A stretch of DNA of 14,118 nt from Eubacteriaceae bacterium (GTDB lineage: Bacteria; Bacillota; Clostridia; Eubacteriales; Alkalibacteraceae): contig DMAW01000141.1 in assembly GCA_003446375.1 (NCBI GenBank), positions 1-14,118 on the forward strand. Reading direction: 5' to 3'. Positions within the stretch are counted from its first letter, which is position 1; each line of letters starts with the position of its first letter. A program made the position numbers and the translations under genes. Shown here piece after piece: positions 1-6,436 of the stretch. The notes beneath the pieces were generated by a model. That model made no database searches, had not been told where the DNA came from, and worked only from the letters and a program-made list of their open reading frames with translations.

Positions 1-5
1 TATAT

Positions 6-79
6 TGGAGCGGGTGAAGGGAATCGAACCCTCGCGACTGGCTTGGAAGGCCAGGGCTCTACCACTGAGCTACACCCGC
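6..79 (-). tRNA. tRNA-Gly (anticodon UCC)
   Basis: Read on the minus strand, the sequence folds into a complete cloverleaf. The 7-bp acceptor stem pairs GCGGGTG (79-73) with CACCCGC (16-10). The D-arm is GCTC/GAGC. The anticodon stem CTGGC/GCCAG encloses the loop CTTCCAA, giving anticodon TCC, which reads GGA and, by wobble, other glycine codons. The variable loop has four bases, and the T-arm carries TTCGATT. The discriminator base is U, usual for bacterial tRNA-Gly, and CCA is encoded (6-8 as TGG on the plus strand). It is preceded by two strong promoters. Only five bases remain to the window edge, so further tRNAs could follow. Confidence 0.98.
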
Positions 80-90
80 AAACAAAAGAT

Positions 91-119
91 ATTTTATATT
101 GCTTGGCTGTTTATGTCAA
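91..119 (-). promoter_or_regulatory. Proximal promoter of the tRNA-Gly gene
   Basis: The minus strand shows TTGACA (119-114), a 17-bp spacer, and TAAAAT (96-91). That is six and five matches to the sigma-A consensus. Transcription should start near 84, only a few bases before the mature tRNA 5' end at 79, leaving a very short leader for RNase P to remove. This fits a strongly expressed stable-RNA promoter. Confidence 0.85.
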
Positions 120-138
120 GCTTTTTTTGAATTTCTTT

Positions 139-192
139 TCCCCGTTTCTCAGGGACAAGCATTAGTATACAGCACAAATTAATTCAAGTCAA
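139..192 (-). promoter_or_regulatory. Distal tandem promoter with a hairpin at the transcript start
   Basis: TTGACT (192-187), a 17-bp spacer and TATACT (169-164) form a second near-consensus promoter upstream of the tRNA promoter. Transcription should begin near 157. Almost at once the RNA can form a hairpin (155-139): stem UCCCUG/CGGGGA, one pair being G-U, with loop AGAAA. No U-run follows, so it is not an intrinsic terminator; it may protect the 5' end or mark a processing site. The rest of 80-229 is AT-rich and holds no recognisable gene. I see no terminator hairpin between the phosphodiesterase stop (230) and this promoter. Confidence 0.7.
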
Positions 193-229
193 TAGAAAAC
201 ATCATTTTTTTTATTTTAATTTTTCAAGA

Positions 230-703
230 TCATTTTACGTATACTATTCTCGTATCTATGACCCCGTTTTCAAGTTGCAACATCCCATAGCTATGATACT
301 TTTGAGACCTTTTATCTCCTATGCTTCCAGGATTCAAGAACACTATCCCGCCTATCTCTTCATTTACGGCAATGTGTGAATGACCAAACAATGCAATGTC
401 TGCTCCTTCCTGTTTGCACTTATAGTAAAGATTTTGCAGCCCGGATTTTATTCCGTATAAATGCCCATGGGTTAAAAATATTTTATATCCTTCTACTTCT
501 AAAATCAAGTCTTCCTTTTCATTTACATGGTCTGTATTTCCTTTTACCCACAAGACCTTGACGGGAGTGCTTTCGTTAAGTTTCATCGCATCCCTTACAT
601 TGTCACCCAAGTGCAGCACAAGATCGGCATCAGGATTTTGCAAGGCTATTTCCATCATCCTTTTGTTGTTGCCGTGGGTATCGCTAAATATCAAAATCTT
701 CAC
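230..703 (-). CDS. ysnB: YfcE/YsnB-family metallophosphoesterase (phosphodiesterase)
   Basis: This is a 157-residue cytosolic calcineurin-like phosphoesterase of the small YfcE/MJ0936 type. Its metal-binding motifs appear in order: SDTHGN (D8, H10), GDN (D34), GNTD (N56), THGH (H79) and FGHSH (H108, H110). They imply a di-metal hydrolase; relatives cleave model phosphodiesters, but the physiological substrate is generally unsettled. Length is normal for the family. It starts at GTG (703), and the GTG overlaps the rdgB stop in a GTGA. AAGGAGG lies six bases upstream inside the rdgB 3' end, so translation is probably coupled. Bacillus subtilis has the same order, rph-ysnA-ysnB, which is the basis for the symbol. 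It is the last gene of the operon. Confidence 0.9.
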   Translation of the reverse strand: MKILIFSDTHGNNKRMMEIALQNPDADLVLHLGDNVRDAMKLNESTPVKVLWVKGNTDHVNEKEDLILEVEGYKIFLTHGHLYGIKSGLQNLYYKCKQEGADIALFGHSHIAVNEEIGGIVFLNPGSIGDKRSQKYHSYGMLQLENGVIDTRIVYVK

Positions 704-1305
704 CCTTGACCTCCTTGTGATAATAAATCGATGATCTCACCAGCTGCTTTTAAAGCTAATGCCCTATGGCTTACTTTATTTTTTTCATCACTAGTAAGTT
801 GTGCATAGGTCTTTCCTAAGCTATTCACAAAAAACAAAGGATCATATCCAAACCCGCATTCTCCCATAAGATCCTGGGCTATCGTTCCTTGGCATTCTCC
901 TCTGAAGACGTATTCCTTCCCCTCTTCATCTATAAGAGCAACGACACACACGAATTTAGCACGTCTGTCTTCTTTAGAGACGTTTTCCAGTAGACTTAAG
1001 AGCTTATCGTTGTTTTCTTCATCCGTAGCCGTTTCACCGGCAAATCTAGCCGATCTGACTCCCGGTGCACCTTTTAAATACGCTACTTCCAGTCCGGAAT
1101 CATCAGCCATGACTGCATGCTTTGTATAAGCTTTTACAGCTCTTGCCTTGATTAGCGCATTTTCTTCAAATGTATCGCCGTCTTCAACGATATCTATTAA
1201 AATATCTTCATCTTTCATAGTTGAGATATCTATATTTTTGTTTTTTAGTATTTCTTCTATCTCATTTTTTTTGTGCATATTACCCGTAGCTAAAACGATT
1301 TTCAT
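700..1305 (-). CDS. rdgB: XTP/dITP diphosphatase (non-canonical purine NTP pyrophosphatase)
   Basis: This 201-residue enzyme of the HAM1/RdgB family hydrolyses dITP, ITP and XTP to monophosphates plus pyrophosphate, keeping deaminated purines out of DNA and RNA. Family signatures are present in order: the N-terminal TGN with basic residues at 7-13, the ADDSGLEV block at 67-74 with the likely catalytic D69, GAPGVRSARFAG at 79-90, GFGYDPLF at 151-158, and SHRALAL at 179-185. Length is typical and the protein should be cytosolic. The ATG start has GGAGG four bases upstream. It lies 18 bp behind rph and overlaps the phosphodiesterase gene by four bases. The Bacillus orthologue is called ysnA. Confidence 0.96.
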   Translation of the reverse strand: MKIVLATGNMHKKNEIEEILKNKNIDISTMKDEDILIDIVEDGDTFEENALIKARAVKAYTKHAVMADDSGLEVAYLKGAPGVRSARFAGETATDEENNDKLLSLLENVSKEDRRAKFVCVVALIDEEGKEYVFRGECQGTIAQDLMGECGFGYDPLFFVNSLGKTYAQLTSDEKNKVSHRALALKAAGEIIDLLSQGGQG

Positions 1306-1323
1306 AATTCCTCCATTTACGCC

Positions 1324-2037
1324 TTAAATGTTTTCCTTCTGTATTTTTGTCAGTTCTTCAATTCCTTTTTCCGCCAACTCCATCAACCTTGCAAATTCAT
1401 CTTTAGTAAAAGGCCTTTCTTCTCCTGTACCCTGTATCTCAATAATTTCGCCTTCTCCGGTCATAATTATGTTCATGTCTACCTCAGCCCTAGAATCTTC
1501 CTCATAACATAAATCCAGCATCGCTTCTCCCCCAACTATCCCTACGCTTACTGCTGCTGCTGAAGTCTTTACCGGTATATCTTTAATAAGTCCTTTGTCC
1601 TTAAGTTTTTCAAGTGCATGCATCAAAGCAATGAATGCGCCTGTTATAGATGCTGTACGGGTTCCTCCATCTGCTTGAATGACATCGCAGTCAATCCAAA
1701 TAGTCCTCTCACCCAGCTTTTCCAAATCTACTACTGATCTAAGCGTTCTCCCAATCAACCTTTGAATCTCTACATTTCTTCCATCAGCCTTGCCTCTGCT
1801 CATCTCTCTGGTCTTTCTGATCATGGTTGAACTAGGTATCATGTTGTATTCGGCAGTTACCCACCCTTTATTTTCCCCTCTCAAAAATATGGGCACTTTT
1901 TCTTCAACCATGGCAGTACAAATCACTTTTGTGTTTCCTGCTTCTATCAACACAGACCCGTCTGCATATATGGTAAAGTCGTTTGTAACCTTTATCTGTC
2001 TCAAGTCTTCATTATTTCTTCCATCAATTCTTGTCAT
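1324..2037 (-). CDS. rph: Ribonuclease PH
   Basis: This 237-residue phosphorolytic 3'-5' exoribonuclease trims the 3' ends of tRNA precursors using inorganic phosphate and works as a ring of subunits. The opening RIDGR and LRQIKV is diagnostic. R87 in DGRNVEIQRLIGR and the GGTRTAS loop (124-130) match the phosphate-binding region. LDLCYEEDSRAEVDMN (174-189) carries D181 and D187, the conserved catalytic or metal-binding acids. Length is normal. The ATG is preceded by AGGAG, which begins within the stop codon of the HypE-like gene, 11 bp away, so the two are co-transcribed. The following rdgB gene repeats the arrangement known in Bacillus. Confidence 0.97.
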   Translation of the reverse strand: MTRIDGRNNEDLRQIKVTNDFTIYADGSVLIEAGNTKVICTAMVEEKVPIFLRGENKGWVTAEYNMIPSSTMIRKTREMSRGKADGRNVEIQRLIGRTLRSVVDLEKLGERTIWIDCDVIQADGGTRTASITGAFIALMHALEKLKDKGLIKDIPVKTSAAAVSVGIVGGEAMLDLCYEEDSRAEVDMNIIMTGEGEIIEIQGTGEERPFTKDEFARLMELAEKGIEELTKIQKENI

Positions 2038-2048
2038 TAAAATTTCTC

Positions 2049-3035
2049 CTAACTGTATGCTTTATATAAATCATCGCTCTCTGGTGGGTTAATTGTATTT
2101 GTACCTTTTGGGGTAATAATCAGGCATTCGCCTTTGACAAATTCACCTATTATGCCACAATTTATATTCTTATCGTCCAATCCTTTAAGTATGCTCTCGG
2201 CGTCTTCTTCGCCGGCAGCTATGAGCATGACTCCGCTGCTTATAAGTTTAAGAGGATCAATAGAAAAATACTCTGCTATCTTTTGAGTCGATTCCATAAC
2301 AGGCACCTTTTCCTGATCTATCATAGCACCTAAACCGAATTTTTGGGCAGTTTCCCAGACCGCTCCCAGCACACCTCCTTCAGTTACATCGTGCATATAC
2401 TTTGCTCCTCTTTGCCCTGCAACTACGCCATCGTCGCATACACTAAGCGAGCCTCTTAAAATCTCCACTTCATCCTTGTCGCTGCCCGTCAAGATTTCAT
2501 CCAATTGCTCCCTAAAATCATCATACAAGATTACAGTTCCTTCACAACCGGCGTACTTTGTCATAATTATCTTATCTCCGGCAACGATTTTTTTTCCGTA
2601 TACAACTTGATTTTTTTTGCCTTTTCCCAAGCTCGTGGCACTTACCACGATTCTGTTCACAGCATCTGTAACTTCCGTATGCCCTCCGATCAACTCTACT
2701 TCCATGTCGTTTGCCACTTCGATGATTTCTTCTATTACGCCTTTTACATCTTCAATGGATGCCTCAGGAGGAATCAAAAGAGTGACCATTATGGCAAAGG
2801 GCTTCACGCCTTTTGTCGCGACGTCATTTCCAGAAACGAGCACTGAAAGCCTTCCTATGTTATTAGCCGTAGCCGTTATAGGATCTGTTGAGACGACGCA
2901 TATCTCATCATTGAAACTGATCAAACTGCAATCTTCAGCAAGACCGGATCCTACAAGTACGTCCGGATGCCGGTATTTTATTTTGGAGAAGACAATCTGC
3001 TCCAAAAGTTCATTCGATATCTTTCCAACTTCCAT
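2049..3035 (-). CDS. AIR-synthase-family protein, HypE-like, function unknown
   Basis: The protein has about 328 residues and belongs to the PurM/HypE/SelD/ThiL superfamily of ATP-binding enzymes. Recognisable blocks are STDP (49-52), GNDVATKGVKP (69-79), a glycine-rich GGHTEV (117-122), and DVTEGGVLGAVWE (216-228), equivalent to the second-domain HypE motif. It lacks the C-terminal cysteine motif (PRxC) on which true HypE carries the thiocarboxamide, and no other hyp genes are nearby, so a role in [NiFe]-hydrogenase maturation is not supported. The substrate is unknown. I place the start at ATG 3035, eight bases after GGAG (3047-3044). GTG 3044 and ATG 3041 are in frame but have a weaker or too-close ribosome site. 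It heads the rph-rdgB-ysnB operon behind its own promoter. Confidence 0.85.
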   Translation of the reverse strand: MEVGKISNELLEQIVFSKIKYRHPDVLVGSGLAEDCSLISFNDEICVVSTDPITATANNIGRLSVLVSGNDVATKGVKPFAIMVTLLIPPEASIEDVKGVIEEIIEVANDMEVELIGGHTEVTDAVNRIVVSATSLGKGKKNQVVYGKKIVAGDKIIMTKYAGCEGTVILYDDFREQLDEILTGSDKDEVEILRGSLSVCDDGVVAGQRGAKYMHDVTEGGVLGAVWETAQKFGLGAMIDQEKVPVMESTQKIAEYFSIDPLKLISSGVMLIAAGEEDAESILKGLDDKNINCGIIGEFVKGECLIITPKGTNTINPPESDDLYKAYS

Positions 3036-3065
3036 CTCCATCACTCCAATACCTAAACTATTGTT

Positions 3066-3094
3066 ATTATAACATAGTTGATTTACCCAGACAT
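3066..3094 (-). promoter_or_regulatory. Extended -10 promoter of the HypE-like/rph operon
   Basis: The minus strand reads TGT followed by a perfect TATAAT (3071-3066), an extended -10 element. The -35 position, 17 bp upstream, reads ATGTCT (3094-3089), a three-of-six match, as is common with extended -10 promoters. Transcription should begin near 3059, giving a leader of roughly 24 bases. It sits just past the gatB terminator, so this operon is likely expressed independently of gatCAB. Confidence 0.75.
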
Positions 3095-3114
3095 ATATTT
3101 GGTCAAATCAATAT

Positions 3115-3150
3115 AAAAAGAAGTTTTCTTTACTTCGAAAACTTCTTTTT
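3115..3150 (-). terminator. Intrinsic terminator after gatB
   Basis: A perfect 14-bp stem (3115-3128 with 3137-3150) encloses an 8-base loop. On the minus strand the stem ends in CTTTTT and continues TATATTG. It begins about ten bases past the gatB stop. The A-run and T-run are part of the stem, so it would also work on the plus strand. No plus-strand gene exists here, so its job is to end the pcrA-ligA-gatCAB transcripts. Confidence 0.88.
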
Positions 3151-3160
3151 AAAAAATTAA

Positions 3161-4591
3161 TTAGAATTTCTCCAGGTTTTCTTTTATAAGCTTATTTACC
3201 ATTCCCGGATTAGCCTTTCCCTTTGTTTGTTTCATTATCTGACCAACTAAGAATCCTATCGCCTTTTCCTTGCCGCCTTTTAAATCTTCCACAGACTGAG
3301 GATTTGCCTTCATCACATCGAGCACCATATTTTTAAGCTCGGAAACATCGTTCATTTGGGCAAGATTTTTCTCTTCTACAATAGACATTGGCGCTTTGCC
3401 TGTTTCAAACATTTCCTTCAATACTTTTTTGGCAATATTTCCGCTTATAGTATTCTTGTTGATTAAATTGATTAGTTCTCCTAAATCTTCCGGCGCAAAT
3501 GCGACTTCATTTATTCCCAGGGACTTTTCATTTAATACAGCAGATATTTCTCCCATTATCCAGTTTGCTGCAGATTTTGCATCATTGCAGGCTTCTACTG
3601 TCTTTTCAAAGAACTCTGCTATATCTTTAGATGCGGTAAGCACGTTGGCATCGTATTCCGAAAGATTCCATTTCTCCATGTACTCAGCTTTTCTTACCCA
3701 AGGAAGCTTTGGCAGATGTCTTTTTACATTATCTATGTAATCTTCAGTCAACACTACGGGGACAAGATCCGGGTCCGGAAAGTATCTGTAATCGTGCGCT
3801 TCCTCTTTGCTTCTTAAAGAGAAGCTTTCAGCCTTGTCATCATCCCATTTTCTCGTTTCCTGTATTATCCTGTTTCCTCTTTCAATTTCAAATATCTGCC
3901 TTTTAGACTCGTATTCGATAGCTCTTTCCAGAGCTCTAAAAGAGTTTAAGTTTTTCATTTCAGTTCGTGTTCCAAACTCTTTGGCGCCCTTTTTCATAAC
4001 AGATAAATTCACATCGAATCGAAGGGATCCTTCCTGCATCTTACAGTCTGAAACTTCAGTATATTCTAAAATGGACTTGATTTTTTCTGCAAATGTCCTT
4101 GCTTCTTCCGCGCTTCTCATATCCGGTTCTGTTACTATCTCAATTAGGGGCACTCCACACCGGTTGTTGTCTGCCAAGGTTCCTGAACCTGCATCATGGA
4201 TAAGCTTGCCTGCATCCTCTTCAATGTGTATCCTTGTAATGCCAATGGTCTTCTTATACTCTCCAAGATCTATCTCTACGCTGCCAGCCTCGCATATGGG
4301 AAGATCGAATTGAGATATTTGATATGCCTTAGGTAAATCAGGATAAAAGTAGTTCTTTCTATCCATTTTACTGTATCTTGCAATTTTACAGTCAGTGGCT
4401 ATTCCGGCCTTAACTGCATATTCGACTACTTTTTTATTTAAAACAGGGAGAACACCGGGAAGTCCTAGACAGACAGGACATGTCTGGGTATTTTCCTCAG
4501 CTCCGAAAGCTGTGCTGCAGCCACAGAATATCTTCGTCTTTGTATCAAGTTCCGAATGAATCTCCAGTCCTATAACTATTTCATAATCCAT
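3161..4591 (-). CDS. gatB: Asp-tRNA(Asn)/Glu-tRNA(Gln) amidotransferase subunit B
   Basis: GatB (476 residues, the usual length) binds misacylated Glu-tRNA(Gln) or Asp-tRNA(Asn), phosphorylates the side chain with ATP, and receives ammonia from GatA. The start DYEIVIGLEIHSEL is diagnostic, with E10 and H12 in the kinase-like active site. C23, C25, C38 and C41 form a CxC...CxxC zinc site, present in some but not all GatB proteins. The block around KMDRKNYFYPDLPKAYQISQ (81-100) is the family signature. The part after about residue 330 is the helical and YqeY-like tail that contacts the tRNA elbow. The start has AGGAGGGG a few bases upstream and is 11 bp from gatA. It is the last gene of its operon. 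Confidence 0.98.
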   Translation of the reverse strand: MDYEIVIGLEIHSELDTKTKIFCGCSTAFGAEENTQTCPVCLGLPGVLPVLNKKVVEYAVKAGIATDCKIARYSKMDRKNYFYPDLPKAYQISQFDLPICEAGSVEIDLGEYKKTIGITRIHIEEDAGKLIHDAGSGTLADNNRCGVPLIEIVTEPDMRSAEEARTFAEKIKSILEYTEVSDCKMQEGSLRFDVNLSVMKKGAKEFGTRTEMKNLNSFRALERAIEYESKRQIFEIERGNRIIQETRKWDDDKAESFSLRSKEEAHDYRYFPDPDLVPVVLTEDYIDNVKRHLPKLPWVRKAEYMEKWNLSEYDANVLTASKDIAEFFEKTVEACNDAKSAANWIMGEISAVLNEKSLGINEVAFAPEDLGELINLINKNTISGNIAKKVLKEMFETGKAPMSIVEEKNLAQMNDVSELKNMVLDVMKANPQSVEDLKGGKEKAIGFLVGQIMKQTKGKANPGMVNKLIKENLEKF

Positions 4592-4602
4592 ATTATCCCC
4601 TC

Positions 4603-6054
4603 CTATAGCTCTGCTCTTTTATGATGAAAATCTGTAGCCTGTTCAAAAGCATATGCTGCCTTAATGATGTCTTTTTCTCCAAAAGCTTTGCCAGTAAGCT
4701 GCATGCCCACCGGCAATCCTGTATCGTCAAAGCCGCAAGGAACGCTGATCGCAGGGATGCCTGCTATGTTTACAGGCACTGTATATATGTCAGACAAGTA
4801 CATCTCAAGAGGGTCTTCGCTTTTTTCACCTATCTTAAAAGCAGTCGTCGGGCATGTAGGCGATAATAAAACATCACATGATTTAAATGCATTGTCAAAA
4901 TCTTCTTTGATAAGAGTCCTGACTTGCAAAGCTTTTTTATAGTATGCATCGTAATATCCTGAGCTTAATGCATAGGTGCCCAGCATGATCCTTCTTTTAA
5001 CTTCATCTCCAAATCCCTGGCTTCTGGTCTTTTTGTATAGATCTAATAAATCGTCAAACTTTTCAGCTCTGAAGCCATATCTGATTCCGTCGTATCTAGC
5101 TAGATTTGAACTGGCTTCTGCCGAAGATATAATGTAGTATGCAGATAGCGCGTATTTTGAGTTTGGAAGAGAAACATCTACAAACTCAGCTCCTAGTTGC
5201 TTGTAAACTTCTATTGCCTCCATGAGCCTTTCTTTAACTTCCGGATTAAGGCCTTCTCCAAAGTATTCTTTTACTATTCCTATTTTCATGCCTTTTATCT
5301 TAGGGCTTAGGTAAGTGGTATAATCTTCTTTTTCTTTTTTTACTGACGTAGAGTCCTTCTCATCATGGCCTGCAATGTGATTTAACACTATGGCGCAATC
5401 TCTGACATCCTTTGTTATCGGGCCTATCTGATCCAATGAAGACGCAAATGCCACTAGACCATATCTTGAGACAAGCCCGTATGTAGGCTTTAAACCCACT
5501 ACGCCGCAAAAAGAAGCCGGTTGTCTTATGGACCCGCCTGTATCTGAGCCTAACGAGAATACAACCTGGTCAGCCGCTACACAAGCTGCCGAGCCGCCGC
5601 TTGAGCCTCCGGGTACCCTGGTTATGTCCCAAGGATTATAAGTCTTTTTTACAGATGAATTTTCATTGGACGATCCCATGGCAAATTCATCCATGTTCGT
5701 TTTGCCCAAGACTATAGCACCTGATTTCTTTAGCTTGGAACTTACGGTTGCATCATATGGCGGAATAAATCCTTTTAAGATCTTTGAGGCGCAGGTGGTT
5801 TCCACTCCTTCGCTGCAAATATTGTCTTTAAGTCCATAAGGTATTCCAAAAATCATAGAATGAGGCTTTTCTCTTTGGGCATCTGCCTTTCTAGCGCTTT
5901 CCAGCGCTTCTTCCTGCATCACCTTCACAAAGCTGTCAACTTTTCCTTCTACCTGGTCAATTCTATCTAAATATTTTTTTGTTACTTCCTCGTAAGTTAT
6001 TTCCGAGTTTTCAATCAATTCATTTATCTCATGTATGGTGCTGATTCTATCCAT
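4603..6054 (-). CDS. gatA: Asp-tRNA(Asn)/Glu-tRNA(Gln) amidotransferase subunit A (amidase)
   Basis: GatA (483 residues, normal length) is the glutaminase of the GatCAB complex. It releases ammonia from glutamine or asparagine and passes it to GatB. The amidase-signature catalytic triad is complete: K76 in GIPYGLKDN, the cis-serine S151 in PGGSSGGS, and the nucleophile S175 in SDTGGSIRQP. The block SFCGVVGLKPTYGLVSRYGL and the C-terminal NIAGIPAISVPCG are typical. GatA needs GatC to be stable, and gatC lies 12 bp upstream. The start codon ATG has AAGGA upstream. Together with gatB and gatC it indicates that the organism makes Gln-tRNA, Asn-tRNA or both by the indirect route; which one cannot be told from this window. 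Confidence 0.98.
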   Translation of the reverse strand: MDRISTIHEINELIENSEITYEEVTKKYLDRIDQVEGKVDSFVKVMQEEALESARKADAQREKPHSMIFGIPYGLKDNICSEGVETTCASKILKGFIPPYDATVSSKLKKSGAIVLGKTNMDEFAMGSSNENSSVKKTYNPWDITRVPGGSSGGSAACVAADQVVFSLGSDTGGSIRQPASFCGVVGLKPTYGLVSRYGLVAFASSLDQIGPITKDVRDCAIVLNHIAGHDEKDSTSVKKEKEDYTTYLSPKIKGMKIGIVKEYFGEGLNPEVKERLMEAIEVYKQLGAEFVDVSLPNSKYALSAYYIISSAEASSNLARYDGIRYGFRAEKFDDLLDLYKKTRSQGFGDEVKRRIMLGTYALSSGYYDAYYKKALQVRTLIKEDFDNAFKSCDVLLSPTCPTTAFKIGEKSEDPLEMYLSDIYTVPVNIAGIPAISVPCGFDDTGLPVGMQLTGKAFGEKDIIKAAYAFEQATDFHHKRAEL

Positions 6055-6066
6055 ATGTCCTTCCCC

Positions 6067-6354
6067 CTATTCTATAACCTTAGGCACTTTAAAGCATCCC
6101 TTATCTTGGGACGGAGCATTCATCAAAGCCTTTTGCCTATCCAATGACTCGACGAGCTCATCTTCTCTCAAGACATTCTTTATGGGCAAAACATGGGCAG
6201 TGGGCTCTACACCTGTAGTGTCCAATTCATTTAACTGTTCTTCATAGTTTAAGATTTCTCCCAACTGATGGACGTATTTTTCAATTTCTTCTTCATTAAA
6301 TTCTAGTCTGGCAAGGTCTGCCACGTACATTACATCTTCCTTGGTCAACTTCAT
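6067..6354 (-). CDS. gatC: Asp-tRNA(Asn)/Glu-tRNA(Gln) amidotransferase subunit C
   Basis: GatC (95 residues, normal length) is the small belt-like subunit that wraps the GatA-GatB interface and aids GatA folding. The N-terminal pattern of lysine-threonine-hydrophobic residues followed by VADLARLEFNEEEIEKY (11-27), the LNELDTTGVEPTAHV segment (40-54), and the C-terminal F-VPKVIE are characteristic. The ATG has AGGTGAT six bases upstream. It is the first gene of gatCAB and has its own promoter, but no terminator separates it from ligA. Confidence 0.96.
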   Translation of the reverse strand: MKLTKEDVMYVADLARLEFNEEEIEKYVHQLGEILNYEEQLNELDTTGVEPTAHVLPIKNVLREDELVESLDRQKALMNAPSQDKGCFKVPKVIE

Positions 6355-6404
6355 ATAACAATCACCTCGTAAGTATCGTATTTTCCATCCGGATTTTACA
6401 TTAT

Positions 6405-6433
6405 ATTATATTTCAAGTGTTTATTCATTACAA
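6405..6433 (-). promoter_or_regulatory. Promoter in front of gatCAB
   Basis: Just past the ligA stop (6437) the minus strand shows TTGTAA (6433-6428, four of six matches), a 17-bp spacer, and a perfect TATAAT (6410-6405). Transcription should start near 6398, giving a leader of about 44 bases to the gatC start. I see no terminator hairpin between ligA and gatC, so gatCAB is probably transcribed both from here and by read-through from pcrA-ligA. Confidence 0.75.
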
Positions 6434-6436
6434 CGA

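Noticed and set aside
2049..3044. Calling the AIR-synthase-family gene hypE
   Set aside because: The C-terminal cysteine motif needed for HypE function is missing and no hydrogenase-maturation neighbours are present.
6385..6396. The short palindrome ATCCGGAT in the gatC leader as a regulatory site
   Set aside because: Eight bases of symmetry are expected by chance, and there is no supporting context.
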